DNA of 42,761 nt from TA-21 sp035620895. Lineage in GTDB: Archaea; Thermoproteota; Nitrososphaeria; Nitrososphaerales; Nitrososphaeraceae. This document shows, in pieces, positions 1 through 9,109 of this stretch. The position numbers and the translations under genes are program-made. The notes beneath the pieces were generated by a model. It was not told the origin of the DNA and did no database searches. It worked only from the letters and a program-made list of their open reading frames with translations. Positions within the stretch are counted from its first letter, which is position 1; each line of letters starts with the position of its first letter. The stretch covers positions 1 to 42,761 of the forward strand of contig DASPFY010000050.1 of the NCBI GenBank assembly GCA_035620895.1. The letters are read 5' to 3'.

Positions 1-132
1 ATTACAGACGATTCTATCCCTGAAACAGTATCCAAAAACATTACAGACGATTCTATCCCTGAAACAGTATCCAAAAACATTACAGACGATTCTATCCCTG
101 AAACAGTATCCAAAAACATTACAGACGATTCT
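1..132 (+). repeat. 39-bp tandem repeat inside the NHL protein gene
   Basis: Units 1-39, 40-78 and 79-117 are identical; a fourth begins at 118 and diverges after 15 bases. The unit is 13 codons long, so copy-number changes keep the frame. Identity at third codon positions points to recent slippage or unequal recombination. More copies may lie left of the window. Confidence 0.95.
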
Positions 133-1587
133 TCACCACCTCTGGAAAATATAATAGAAAATAATACTGAGAAGACCCAAATACAGCAATTAGAGAACAA
201 TCTCAATGAAAATAATGGTCTGATTAAGGTGACTATCGACTCATTACAGAATCAAAGAGCGACAGAAGGTTCATTGGTAAAAATTAAGGGAACCTCAGTT
301 CATAATTCTGGTAACGAAAAATTATCATTTACATGGAAGCAAACGGGAGGTGAGCCTATAGACCCAGAAGATGTTCGCATAACTTCGCAGACAATTGCTT
401 CAGAAATTGCACCACAAATAGGAGGAAATACTACAAACTTAACATTCGAAGTTACAGTTCCTCCGGTAGATACGAACAATGATGACAAATTGACTTTTGA
501 AATCATTGCAAAAGATGATAATGGTAACTCTGCAAGTGATTCTGTTGACATCTTTGTAGATAATAACCCTGAATTTGTAGGTACAGGTACCTTTCAAAAT
601 AACCCAAGTGTACTTGAAAGCATAAGGAATCAAGAACAGAATAAGAGCAATTTGCCTTTATCTGGAAAAGGAGATATTGAAAAACCCATCGAAGTATCTA
701 CCTCACTAGACAAAGGATTTACGTTTGTCAATATGTGGGGTTCATTTGGTAAGGGGAATGGAAGATTTGACGGACAGAACGACGTTGATCCATTCAATGG
801 TCGCGTATACGTTGCTGATTATGCTAATCATCGGATCCAAGTATTTGATACCAAAGGGAATTACCTGACAAAGTGGGGAACTTATGGCGAGGAGAATGGT
901 CAAATACACAAAGCTTCAGCTTTAAGTGTTGTACCTTCAGGAAATATCTACTTGAGTGATCAATTCAACTATCGTATACAGGTATTCACACAGAATGGGA
1001 CTTTTGTTACTGCGTGGGGTACGAAAGGTGAAGGAGACGGTCAATTCCTTCATCCACATGTCCCTGGAGTTGATTCCGAAGGAAATATCTATGTAAGTGA
1101 TAGGGACTTGGCAAACGTCCAGAAATTTACCGGAGATGGAAAATTCATAATGAAATGGTCCGAAGAGGGTTCAAATGACGGCCAGCTTTCAAAACCAGAA
1201 AGTGTCATCATCGATTCAAAGGATAATGTCTATGTTGCTGATTTTGGAAATCACCGGATTCAAAAATTCACTAAGGATGGCAAGTTCATTTTAAAATGGG
1301 GATCTAAGGGTGTCGGAGATGGTGAATTTAATGGACCTGCAGGACTGTCAATTGATAGAAATGACAATATATACGTCACCGATAAGAACAATAATAGGAT
1401 ACAAGTGTTTACTGCTAACGGAACATTTCTCACAAAATTTGGCACAGAAGGTAGTGGCTCCAGTCAATTTATTTTACCAGAAGGAGTTGGAGTGGACATT
1501 AATACCGGTCTAGTTTATGTAGCAGATACTGGCAACTACCGTATACAAGTATTTAGGCCCGTGGCATCATCCGCTAACGTCGCTTGA
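1..1587 (+). CDS. NHL-repeat beta-propeller surface protein, 5' truncated by window edge
   Basis: The frame is open from base 1, so the gene starts outside the window; the GTG at 229 is only the first internal start-like codon. Visible domains in order: a 13-aa tandem repeat (ITDDSIPETVSKN, three perfect copies plus the start of a fourth), an Asn/Glu-rich linker, a PKD/Ig-like domain (about codons 77-185, with a TWKQTGG core and a Dxx-N-D-KLTFE strand), then about six NHL blades with the recurring pattern NGxFxxxWGxxGxxxGQF...P.GVxxDSxxNIYVxDxxNxRIQxF. NHL propellers of this kind are extracellular binding scaffolds; no enzymatic residues are evident. The exported location is inferred, because the signal peptide is off-window. 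A related propeller lies at 10200-11204 on the other strand. Confidence 0.85.
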   Translation: MTDDSIPETVSKNITDDSIPETVSKNITDDSIPETVSKNITDDSSPPLENIIENNTEKTQIQQLENNLNENNGLIKVTIDSLQNQRATEGSLVKIKGTSVHNSGNEKLSFTWKQTGGEPIDPEDVRITSQTIASEIAPQIGGNTTNLTFEVTVPPVDTNNDDKLTFEIIAKDDNGNSASDSVDIFVDNNPEFVGTGTFQNNPSVLESIRNQEQNKSNLPLSGKGDIEKPIEVSTSLDKGFTFVNMWGSFGKGNGRFDGQNDVDPFNGRVYVADYANHRIQVFDTKGNYLTKWGTYGEENGQIHKASALSVVPSGNIYLSDQFNYRIQVFTQNGTFVTAWGTKGEGDGQFLHPHVPGVDSEGNIYVSDRDLANVQKFTGDGKFIMKWSEEGSNDGQLSKPESVIIDSKDNVYVADFGNHRIQKFTKDGKFILKWGSKGVGDGEFNGPAGLSIDRNDNIYVTDKNNNRIQVFTANGTFLTKFGTEGSGSSQFILPEGVGVDINTGLVYVADTGNYRIQVFRPVASSANVA

Positions 1588-1893
1588 AATATTACACTAG
1601 TAGAATTACGATCCAAAAAAAAAAAAACTCAGGTAACGTAACAAACACAAGCAACACTCCGAGATTATAGAGAATATACGGGATCAAATACATGTTTTGA
1701 CACATTTGCCACAGTATATCTAGTTTTTGGACCTTGCCTTTATGTCTTCTAGATAAAGATTAGTCCTCATTACATGAACAATTCGTAAATTATCATTATC
1801 ATCTTTTTCCTAAATTCATGAAATCTTGATTTGCTACTTTACATGAAGTAAAATTGTAGTCAAACAAGGCATCCGATATTGAAGAGTAACAAA
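1588..1893. other. intergenic region between convergent genes
   Basis: It contains a run of 13 A at about 1615-1627 and short T-rich tracts that may serve as terminators for the two converging genes. I found no convincing ORF or RNA structure. Confidence 0.5.
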
Positions 1894-2532
1894 CTAAAAA
1901 TCCGCTTTCCTTCTTAATAACTTAAAAGCAATGTTTGGTCCCATTTGCTGTCTAAAGGCCAGCTCTATCCAAAGGAGCGCCAAAGATTCTAACAAACGAG
2001 CATTCACTAGTGGTCCTACATCAATAACATCAAATCCAATATCAATCGCCAATTCTCGTACAATTTGTTTTGCGTGGCTATCATCTCCACAAATAAAAAG
2101 ATCTGCTCTCTGTGAATCGTATATCAAATTACTTAATGTCTTGGCTCCTATCATGTTAAACGCTTTGACAACTTTTGTGCTGTTGGCCAAATTAGACATT
2201 TTTTCTGCAGCAGAAGTATTTTCCAGCGCTAACCCCTTTAGGTCTGGCGTTAGGGGATTAGTTGGATCGATAAGTATTTTGTCAGTCAAATTTCCTGCGA
2301 TGAGTATTGTTTCTTCAACTGAAGTCCAGGGCACAGCGAAAACTATGACATCTCCGAATACTACAGTTTCCCTGATTTCACCAAACTTTAAATTCTTATC
2401 CAACTCAATCAGTTTTTGGACATTCTGAGATTTACGATTTCGGACGCCAAACATGATTTCATGGCCCTTTTGTCTCCACCTCATTCCGAGAGTCCCACCT
2501 ATATCTCCGGCGCCAATTATTCCGATTTTCAT
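1894..2532 (-). CDS. NADPH-dependent F420 reductase-like Rossmann protein (NpdG/Fno family)
   Basis: The 212-aa protein starts with a compact Rossmann fold: MKIGIIGAGDIGGTLG carries the dinucleotide-binding GxGxxG at residues 7-12, and GVRNRKS follows at the end of beta-2, where arginines usually read the NADP 2'-phosphate. The middle has the family pattern VIFAVPW and ILIDPTNPL, then VKAFNMIGA. F420H2:NADP+ oxidoreductases have this length and order; they move hydride between coenzyme F420 and NADPH in the cytoplasm. F420 is known in thaumarchaea, so the role is plausible, but substrate is not proven by these motifs. The ATG start lies just behind an AT-rich promoter region. It stands alone. 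Confidence 0.75.
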   Translation of the reverse strand: MKIGIIGAGDIGGTLGMRWRQKGHEIMFGVRNRKSQNVQKLIELDKNLKFGEIRETVVFGDVIVFAVPWTSVEETILIAGNLTDKILIDPTNPLTPDLKGLALENTSAAEKMSNLANSTKVVKAFNMIGAKTLSNLIYDSQRADLFICGDDSHAKQIVRELAIDIGFDVIDVGPLVNARLLESLALLWIELAFRQQMGPNIAFKLLRRKADF

Positions 2533-2702
2533 ATCTAAATATAACGTAACCGTATATTTTAAAAGATACTGGCTAGGATTAATCTCTGATAAGAAACCAA
2601 GTTATCAAGCTTAATTCCGCGCGTCGTTAAAGGTGGACTAAATTATTTAGAATACAGCAAACTTTGTATGCAACGAGAGTATACTCTTGTTAGATAATAA
2701 TA

Positions 2703-2840
2703 ATGGATATGTCAGTAACCTGTTCAAGCTGTGGTAAAAAACTTCAAGATTATCCTACTTATTGTTATATGTGCGATGACTATTTTTGCTCTGATCAGTG
2801 TCATATGAATAAGCATAACAAACAATGGCAAAAGTTTTGA
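2703..2840 (+). CDS. 45-aa HIT/MYND-like zinc-finger protein
   Basis: A short ATG ORF with dense metal-ligand spacing: Cys7-x2-Cys10, Cys21-x2-Cys24, Cys29-x3-Cys33-His34-x3-His38. The tail DYFCSDQCHMNKH resembles the second half of zf-HIT/MYND fingers, in which a YCS..C..H motif closes the second zinc site. Such miniature treble-clef proteins are common in archaea and are presumed to bind protein or nucleic acid; no specific function is known. The composition (eight potential ligands in 45 residues) argues strongly against chance. A CTTACC/GGTAAG hairpin follows the stop. Confidence 0.7.
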   Translation: MDMSVTCSSCGKKLQDYPTYCYMCDDYFCSDQCHMNKHNKQWQKF

Positions 2841-2843
2841 TTT

Positions 2844-2863
2844 CTTACCGTATAGTTGGTAAG
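2844..2863 (+). terminator. short hairpin just after the 45-aa zinc-finger gene
   Basis: CTTACC (2844-2849) pairs with GGTAAG (2858-2863), 3 nt after the stop, and is followed by AT-rich sequence. A role in 3'-end formation is inferred; archaeal termination normally depends on T-tracts. Confidence 0.3.
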
Positions 2864-3114
2864 CAACTTAAATTTTATGTTTGAACTGACCTATAAGATT
2901 AGTATTTAGATGATGGTACGTTAATGTGCTTGTTTGAAATGATTAGAATAGCCAGACTTAACTAGAATGAAAATCTTAAATTTATCCATTTGCTTTGATA
3001 CTTGATGTGAAAATCACAAATCATGATAATTCTATAATAAATAATTAATTAGCAAGAATAGATTAAGTTTAACTTACCTTATATGGTAACACTTCTATGC
3101 GAATCAATGTGGAG

Positions 3115-4446
3115 TTACCACCCCAAAGCTTTTGCAGATTTGGCGGCTGCATCATCCAATGCTTGCTTAGGCTCTTTCAAACCAGAGTACACATCGTCTA
3201 ATGCTTGTCTTATGTGATCTGCTATTTGAGGGTATTCTGGAATATTGGGCCTACCATGTCCGATGTTTATCATATCGATTAATTGGGCATAATATGGAAT
3301 TGTCTTATTTGCTTCTAGGATGTAAGAACTTTCTCCTATAGATATTTGTGTTGGAAGATTAGCATGCGACACTATATACGGCGCAAGTATGTCAGGCTCC
3401 AAAATTATTGTGATTAGCTCCCATGCAAGATCCTTGTGTTTTGAAGTTTCTGGAATACCTAATTCCCAACCACCCATTAGAGATGAACTATTATAACTTA
3501 GATCAGGTACGGGGAACATCGGTAAAAATCCAATTTTCTCTTCGAATTCTCTTTTTTGCTCACTTGTATTCAAGTTTACATGATGTTGTAATGCTTCAAG
3601 CATAACGGCAAACTTCCTGTCAAGAAACTCGTTGCCCCAAAAATGGTTTTTCTGCGGCTTCACTCCTGCGTCAATCTGGGATTTGATAAATTCCATTGCT
3701 TTTACGCCTTCAGTGCCATTATAGCGTGGGAAGAAGTACGTTCCTTCGATCGGGTGCCCTGTCTTCATAGCCAGTATATTTCCTCCTAACATCCACAAAT
3801 AAGGATAAAATTCAATATCAGGCGAATGACTTGCACCGACAAGATGCACTCCCTCTATTCCTTCTGGTCTTAGTACAGCGTTCAGTTTACTTGCAGCTTC
3901 AGTATATCCGTTCCACGTTCTCAAAGAGTTTGGATCTACTCCAGCTTTATCCAGCATATCTTTCCAGTACCATAATCCCCTGATATCGGTCCATGCCCAG
4001 ATTGCATATATCGTGCCCTTGTAAGCGCCTCCATCCCAACTCGCTTCGTACCAATCGTTTTGCCTTTCCCAGCTTTCCGTATAATTAGTAAGATTAGTTA
4101 AAAATCCCTTTTCTGCAAATTCACCAAGCCAAATTTGGTCAAGGGTTATTAGATCTATTTCCGTTTGGTTCTCAGCTGCTGACAAAAGCTTCTCCCTCAT
4201 TTCATTATATGGATACGTCGTATAGTTCAACTGAATACTCAAATCTGGATGTCTGTGTCTTAGCTCTTGAATGGATGATAGAATTAAAGATTTCCACCTT
4301 TCTGGGTCTCCTTGATCTTCAAGCAACGCAGAAAGCATGACCTCCTGTTTCTGAGCTGATAATCTAGTAAAATTTGAAGGTATTACAATAACGGCAATTA
4401 ACAAAAGTAGTACTAAAAATGACGTAACTGTACTTGATCTGTACAC
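3115..4446 (-). CDS. ABC transporter solute-binding protein, sugar type (family 1), orphan
   Basis: The 443-aa protein has one N-terminal hydrophobic segment (about residues 8-25) after MYRSSTVTS, acting as signal or anchor, then a family-1 solute-binding fold: DxITLDQIWLGEFAEKGFLTNLT near residue 100, YAIWAWTDIRGLWYWKD near 148, and a C-terminal GGWELGIPETSKHKDLAWELI block. These patterns match maltose/glycerol-3-phosphate/trehalose-type binding proteins of carbohydrate importers. No lipobox cysteine is present. No permease or ATPase gene lies on either side in this window, so the partners must be elsewhere or absent. The ligand cannot be told from sequence; the aromatic-rich middle fits a sugar or polyol. 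Confidence 0.85.
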   Translation of the reverse strand: MYRSSTVTSFLVLLLLIAVIVIPSNFTRLSAQKQEVMLSALLEDQGDPERWKSLILSSIQELRHRHPDLSIQLNYTTYPYNEMREKLLSAAENQTEIDLITLDQIWLGEFAEKGFLTNLTNYTESWERQNDWYEASWDGGAYKGTIYAIWAWTDIRGLWYWKDMLDKAGVDPNSLRTWNGYTEAASKLNAVLRPEGIEGVHLVGASHSPDIEFYPYLWMLGGNILAMKTGHPIEGTYFFPRYNGTEGVKAMEFIKSQIDAGVKPQKNHFWGNEFLDRKFAVMLEALQHHVNLNTSEQKREFEEKIGFLPMFPVPDLSYNSSSLMGGWELGIPETSKHKDLAWELITIILEPDILAPYIVSHANLPTQISIGESSYILEANKTIPYYAQLIDMINIGHGRPNIPEYPQIADHIRQALDDVYSGLKEPKQALDDAAAKSAKALGW

Positions 4447-4575
4447 AAACCATGATAATTCTTAGAGTTTAAATTTTTTTTCTTTTAATGTTCCTAGTGC
4501 TTCGTTTTGTGACGCTGGTCAATAGTAAGCAATTTCTGTCATCAAGAAGCATTTTTTGAGGTATTCTGTATAATA

Positions 4576-4731
4576 ATGAAGGTAAATTACAGAAACAAGA
4601 TATTCAAACTCGTATTAGCAAACGGGTTCAATACAGTATCTATTGAAAAAATCCTTGTATTAAATTCAACCGGAAATCGTTGGAATATAGTACGTTATAA
4701 GGAAATTTCATATAAAGGAGAGGATTCATAA
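4576..4731 (+). CDS. 51-aa basic hypothetical protein upstream of the wHTH-REC gene
   Basis: An ATG ORF ending 6 nt before the next gene; the purine-rich AAAGGAGAGG near 4713-4722, inside its last codons, is the likely ribosome-binding site for that gene, suggesting translational coupling. The protein starts MKVNYRNKIFKLVLANGF and ends KEISYKGEDS. It has no recognisable domain. Its position at the head of the signalling island is the main reason to keep it. It could instead be untranslated leader. Confidence 0.4.
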   Translation: MKVNYRNKIFKLVLANGFNTVSIEKILVLNSTGNRWNIVRYKEISYKGEDS

Positions 4732-4737
4732 TTAAGA

Positions 4738-5427
4738 ATGGCAGAGAGCCTCGGTTCATTTTCTTTTGATGTAGCAAAGAGGATTCTATGCACATTATTC
4801 AATGACGGTTCAATAAAAAAAACCTCACTATCCACAAAAACCCGCTTAAATTACAATGTATGCCTAAGGTACATCCAGATGCTGAAAGTTCTTGGATGGT
4901 TAGAGGTAGGCTCAGAGGTCTCAATTACCGAAACCGGAAGGAATGTTATGAACAGGTTACTAAATCAACCATATTCTGACATTCAGAATAAGTCATCATA
5001 CAATACGGAATCAATCTCTTTAGAATCAAGTAATAAGTTACATGAATCTTCAACTCAGAATCTAAGCATTATGATTGTAGACGATGAACCAGATGTACTA
5101 CTAACCTACGAATCCTTTTTGTCCAATGCAGGATTCAATGTGAGTACTTTTGAGGAACCTTATAAGGCACTGACAGAATTCACTTCAAACCCGAGGCTTT
5201 ATGATCTGATTATATTGGATATACGGATGGAAAATCTCAACGGCCTTCAATTATATCAATGTATGAAAGCAATTAATCCATCTTCTAAACTCATATTTGC
5301 TTCAGCACTTGATGCTGCAAAAGAATTAACTAGTATCCTTCCAAATATACAATCTCATCACATTATAAAGAAACCTGTCGACAGACAAAATTTTATCAAA
5401 ACTGTTAAAATCGCTCTCGGTGTATAA
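4738..5427 (+). CDS. winged-helix / response-regulator receiver protein (wHTH-REC)
   Basis: Residues 8-75 form a winged helix of the archaeal type (KRILCTLFNDGSIKKTSLSTKTRLNYN..RYIQMLKVLGWLEV..ITETGRNVM), and residues 110-229 form a CheY-like receiver. The receiver keeps the acidic pocket Asp115-Asp116, the phospho-acceptor Asp161 in LDIRM, Ser189 at the Ser/Thr position and Lys212 in KKPV, so it should be phosphorylatable. Order is DNA-binding first and REC last, the reverse of classical bacterial response regulators. The probable partner is the Cache histidine kinase at 7156-8973 on the same strand. Start ATG is preceded by a good purine-rich RBS. The DNA target is unknown. Confidence 0.85.
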   Translation: MAESLGSFSFDVAKRILCTLFNDGSIKKTSLSTKTRLNYNVCLRYIQMLKVLGWLEVGSEVSITETGRNVMNRLLNQPYSDIQNKSSYNTESISLESSNKLHESSTQNLSIMIVDDEPDVLLTYESFLSNAGFNVSTFEEPYKALTEFTSNPRLYDLIILDIRMENLNGLQLYQCMKAINPSSKLIFASALDAAKELTSILPNIQSHHIIKKPVDRQNFIKTVKIALGV

Positions 5428-5689
5428 TTTCCAAATACCTAATATGTGAAGGTGGTTGATTATTCGCTTTCTATCTCATTTCAATCACTGTCATTTATAA
5501 TTTGTGTGATAGGATCGTAGAATGATTAACGGGATGAGTAAATGGCAATAAATGCGTTCTAATTCAATTGTCCTAGATTAAATTAAAATAATATAGATTG
5601 GCAATTAAGTTTATTCTCTGATCACTATTTGAAAAGTAAGCATTGTTTAAGAATAATCAAGGATTTAATAATGCACATTGGATACCATC

Positions 5690-6889
5690 ATGGGAAGGAC
5701 AGGAACCTGCAGTATATTCTATCGTAATAATAACCTACATAATCTAGGAGGAAATAAGACAACCAATTATGACAATCTAAGTCTTGACGCCTTAAACTCA
5801 ATTGCCTCTGAAAGAGAGCAAGAAAATACCGGTGGAATCCCAATTATAGATTATTCACAGAGAGTCTGTGTGAGTGTAATTGATATTATAGGTTCCACGG
5901 GTATAGTATCAACGATAGGGAGGTCTAAAGACATTAGGACATTTTACGGTATATTTCTTAACAAAATTTCAAATACTCTCAAAAAATATCGAGCCAATAT
6001 AATTAAGACTGTTGGCGATGGGATAATATCCTATTTTCCAGATACGATAGATATTACTAACATGCGGGCTTATGAAAATGTTCTAGAATGCTGCTTTGCT
6101 CAGATAGAGGATCGATTTGCTATCAATTCAATGTTAACTGAGCAGCGATTACCAACGATCACATATAGGGTAAGTGTTGATTTTGGAAAAGTGGAGAGAA
6201 CGCGATTCGATGGATTTGATAGTGAGGATCTATTTGGATCAACAATAAATGTGTGCTCTAAAATGAATTTATACGCACAACCCAATGGTATTGTAGTAGG
6301 AAACGATCTTTATCGAATAATAAGATCATTCAAGCAACTTGATGATGGATATAGATTTCACGAAATGGATAGTTATTATTGCGGTACTGGAAAGTACTCT
6401 TACCCTCTTTATTCACTTTCAAGAATGAAGCAGACAAACGTAGCACCTGTAAATCCTCTAAACTCCTCTTTGCATGAAATAAAAAAATATATGATCAATG
6501 GGACTAGGTCATTACGAATTCCAAAAATTTTACTCATAGATGATGAATTAGATGATTTATTCGTGTTAGAAAAATTTCTAATCAATGCGGGTTTCGAAGT
6601 TAAGCCATTTTCAAGTCCTAGAGAAGCACTCAGACATTATGCAAATGTAGACCCTTTGTCTTACGACCTGGTAATTAGTGATATAAGAATGCCGGAAATC
6701 AACGGTTTTCAGCTCTATCACAAATTAAGAGCCATAAATGACAATGTGAAGATAGTTTTCGCCACATGTCTAGAAATAGTCGAAGAAATTTCAGCATTGC
6801 TCCCTGAATTCAAAGAGGAACAACTAATAAGAAAGCCCGTGGAGAAAGAAAAATTTATCGAAATAGTGAAAAAAAATATGAGTAAATAG
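5690..6889 (+). CDS. class III nucleotide cyclase homology domain fused to a receiver domain
   Basis: Numbering from the upstream TTG at 5678 (I prefer ATG 5690): residues 62-248 form a class III adenylate/guanylate cyclase domain with metal-binding Asp69 (VIDIIGST) and Asp114 (KTVGDG), Lys110, Asp184 in EDLFGSTIN and the transition-state Asn191. The Arg normally four residues after that Asn is Lys195 (NVCSKM), so activity is uncertain. Residues 282-403 are a receiver with Asp288/Asp289, phospho-Asp335 (SDIRMPE), Thr363 and Lys386 (RKPV). The tandem suggests phosphorylation-controlled cyclic nucleotide synthesis or a degenerate cyclase used as a nucleotide sensor. The protein is cytoplasmic with no membrane segment. 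It lies between the wHTH-REC gene and the Cache kinase. Confidence 0.85.
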   Translation: MGRTGTCSIFYRNNNLHNLGGNKTTNYDNLSLDALNSIASEREQENTGGIPIIDYSQRVCVSVIDIIGSTGIVSTIGRSKDIRTFYGIFLNKISNTLKKYRANIIKTVGDGIISYFPDTIDITNMRAYENVLECCFAQIEDRFAINSMLTEQRLPTITYRVSVDFGKVERTRFDGFDSEDLFGSTINVCSKMNLYAQPNGIVVGNDLYRIIRSFKQLDDGYRFHEMDSYYCGTGKYSYPLYSLSRMKQTNVAPVNPLNSSLHEIKKYMINGTRSLRIPKILLIDDELDDLFVLEKFLINAGFEVKPFSSPREALRHYANVDPLSYDLVISDIRMPEINGFQLYHKLRAINDNVKIVFATCLEIVEEISALLPEFKEEQLIRKPVEKEKFIEIVKKNMSK

Positions 6890-6936
6890 TTTTATCATGA
6901 AATTGGGTCTCAAGAATAAAAGACAGGAGGAAATTT

Positions 6937-7140
6937 TTGGCGTCTTTTGAAAATGCACTTGTAAGTATTTCAAAATGCTTCTATAGCACCCATGATGGTA
7001 AAATCATCAAGGTTATGGCTCTGACGTGTAACAATCTATCAAATTCAAGATTTCTTTGCCTTTTATATTTTGGCGACTACGTTTCTGAAGAAAACTTGTA
7101 CGAAGCAGAGGAAAAGGAAATTAGTAACATACTTTATTAA
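6937..7140 (+). CDS. 67-aa hypothetical protein with TTG start
   Basis: The start is supported by a strong CAGGAGG site at 6924-6930, six bases before TTG at 6937. The ORF ends 15 nt before the histidine kinase gene. The product begins MASFENALVSISKCFYSTHDG and has a mixed hydrophobic/polar pattern (IIKVMALTCNNL, RFLCLLYFGDYV) and an acidic Glu-rich tail. I recognise no family. Its position between the cyclase-REC and the kinase suggests a small accessory of the signalling set. Confidence 0.6.
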   Translation: MASFENALVSISKCFYSTHDGKIIKVMALTCNNLSNSRFLCLLYFGDYVSEENLYEAEEKEISNILY

Positions 7141-7155
7141 TAGAAATGTAACTAC

Positions 7156-8973
7156 ATGCGTTTTTCATTACCACGGATTTATAAGATTGGAATTATCTCT
7201 GTGATTTCAATTGTCATATTTTCATTTGCTTTATTTTATTACATTCAAACTGTAACAGAGAATAATCTGAGAAATAATCTTATGGCTGAGCAAATTGATC
7301 GACAGCGGGCTGCTTCAGTAAGTATGTCTCAACATATAGGTTCAGATCTTTCGATGGTTATGACTGTCCTTGATGGTTTGACAAATTCTCTGTACATTCA
7401 GAATGGAAATATCTATGATGTAAAAAATACAAACGGATTGCTAATTGATAAGTATGGATTAATAGATAATATAATAGACAAAATTTTTGTATTGGACAAA
7501 AATGATATTGTAACGGCCGGTCTATCTAAAGCCGGTATGGATAGATACCTTGGCGCCGATTTTTCGCAAAGAGAATGGGTAAAGGACGCCAAACAAAATC
7601 AAACGGTTGTATTTTCTAAAGGTTTTGAAAGACAGGGTATATACTCAATCTATATTGCCGTTCCTATCATAAATAGGGAAGATGGACATTACGTTGGATT
7701 AATAGGCGCCACAATACCAACTGAAAGATTTTTTGCACGGTATGGAAACGTACATGATATAAATTCCCAATTTTTGGTCATATTTGATAAGGACGGGACT
7801 ATCCTTGCCGTAGGTGCTGATAGGAGCCTTGTCGGAAAAGATTTTTTTGGTACTACAGTTCAGAACTTTATAGATCATAACGAGGTTCTGAATAATCTGA
7901 CGCGTACTCTCCTTAAAGGGAATTCTGCCTATGCTATATATGATTATGGGAGGACAGAAAGGATCAATACTGCACAGCCCATTATTGTAGGAAATAAACC
8001 AACATACTTTCTTGAGGTAGTAACGCCAACTAAAACAGTTTTTTCAAAGATGTCAGATACACTATTTACAGAAAGACTAAAGGGATATTCTCTACTGGTC
8101 GCAGTTTTTGCTTCTGTTGGATCGTTAACGATATTTTTACTTAAATGGAGTAATACTATGGAAAAGGAGGTAGTCAAAAGAACTAATGCCCTTAACAAAT
8201 CTAATCTTAAACTAAGTTTCATGTCCCAACAGCTTAGAAAATCTAATCTTTCATTGCAGAATGCTAATGAACAATTGAAACAACATGACAAGATACAAAA
8301 AGAGTTTATAAACATGGCTGCACATGAGTTGCGTACTCCAATTCAACCTATTCTGGGACTTACCGACGTTTTACGGGATCACATATCCGACTCTCATCAG
8401 GTGAAACTTTTGGATGTCATAATGAGGAACGCAAAAAGACTTCAAAGACTATCTCGTGATATTTTGGACGTTTCGAAGATTGAAAGCAGTTTATTGAAGC
8501 TTTCCAAAACTTCTTTTGAACTTAATGATAAAATTAAAACTGTATTAAATGATATTGAACATGGTAATGATTATGAAGGCAATAATAATAAGATACTTTT
8601 TGAACCTAAAGAACTAATTACTGTATTTGCAGATAGAGACAGAATTTATCAAGTACTTACCAATTTACTGAATAATGCACTAAAGTTTACTAAAAACGGG
8701 ACGATTACAGTAAATACTAGTTTAAATAATAGTACTAATAATCATTATAAGGAGGTAATTGTTACTATAGTAGATACAGGTATTGGTATTCCTCAAGAAA
8801 TAGTGCCAAAGCTTTTTTCAAAGTTTGTTACCACATCAAATCAAGGTACCGGCTTGGGACTTTTCATTTCAAAAGGTATCATAGAGGCACATGGAGGAAG
8901 AATATGGGCTGAAAATAACTCAGATGGTGTGGGTGCAAGGATTTCATTCAGCTTGCCCATTACAGAACCTTAA
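7156..8973 (+). CDS. membrane sensor histidine kinase with double Cache domain
   Basis: 605 aa: TM1 about residues 10-31, an extracytoplasmic region 32-310 with Cache pattern (FVLDKNDIVTAG, GADFSQREWVKDA, IYIAVPIIN, LVIFDKDGTILAVG), TM2 about 311-330, a coiled coil 335-380, a HisKA domain with His390 in AAHELRTPIQPILG, and a HATPase with N-box Asn507 (LTNLLNNALKF), G1 DTGIGIP (540-546) and G2 GTGLGLF (564-570). It should autophosphorylate on His390 in response to a small extracellular ligand bound by Cache and pass phosphate to the REC proteins upstream. No REC is fused to it. The ATG follows the 67-aa gene closely, suggesting one operon. Confidence 0.92.
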   Translation: MRFSLPRIYKIGIISVISIVIFSFALFYYIQTVTENNLRNNLMAEQIDRQRAASVSMSQHIGSDLSMVMTVLDGLTNSLYIQNGNIYDVKNTNGLLIDKYGLIDNIIDKIFVLDKNDIVTAGLSKAGMDRYLGADFSQREWVKDAKQNQTVVFSKGFERQGIYSIYIAVPIINREDGHYVGLIGATIPTERFFARYGNVHDINSQFLVIFDKDGTILAVGADRSLVGKDFFGTTVQNFIDHNEVLNNLTRTLLKGNSAYAIYDYGRTERINTAQPIIVGNKPTYFLEVVTPTKTVFSKMSDTLFTERLKGYSLLVAVFASVGSLTIFLLKWSNTMEKEVVKRTNALNKSNLKLSFMSQQLRKSNLSLQNANEQLKQHDKIQKEFINMAAHELRTPIQPILGLTDVLRDHISDSHQVKLLDVIMRNAKRLQRLSRDILDVSKIESSLLKLSKTSFELNDKIKTVLNDIEHGNDYEGNNNKILFEPKELITVFADRDRIYQVLTNLLNNALKFTKNGTITVNTSLNNSTNNHYKEVIVTIVDTGIGIPQEIVPKLFSKFVTTSNQGTGLGLFISKGIIEAHGGRIWAENNSDGVGARISFSLPITEP

Positions 8974-9109
8974 TTAAATCCAAGCATATTATTACATATT
9001 ATTACGAAATACATCTTAATATTTTTTAATTTGTATCTTGGCTAAGTGATCTGCTGCATGTTTTATTTAGCACTCTTCGTTTAGATAATTTCAGTTCCTA
9101 AAATAGATA

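Noticed and set aside
300..551. Minus-strand ORF over the NHL gene
   Set aside because: Antisense shadow of a well-supported propeller gene; composition is not protein-like.
1931..2428. 165-codon plus-strand ORF over the NpdG-like gene
   Set aside because: Reverse-complement shadow; the minus strand has the GxGxxG motif.
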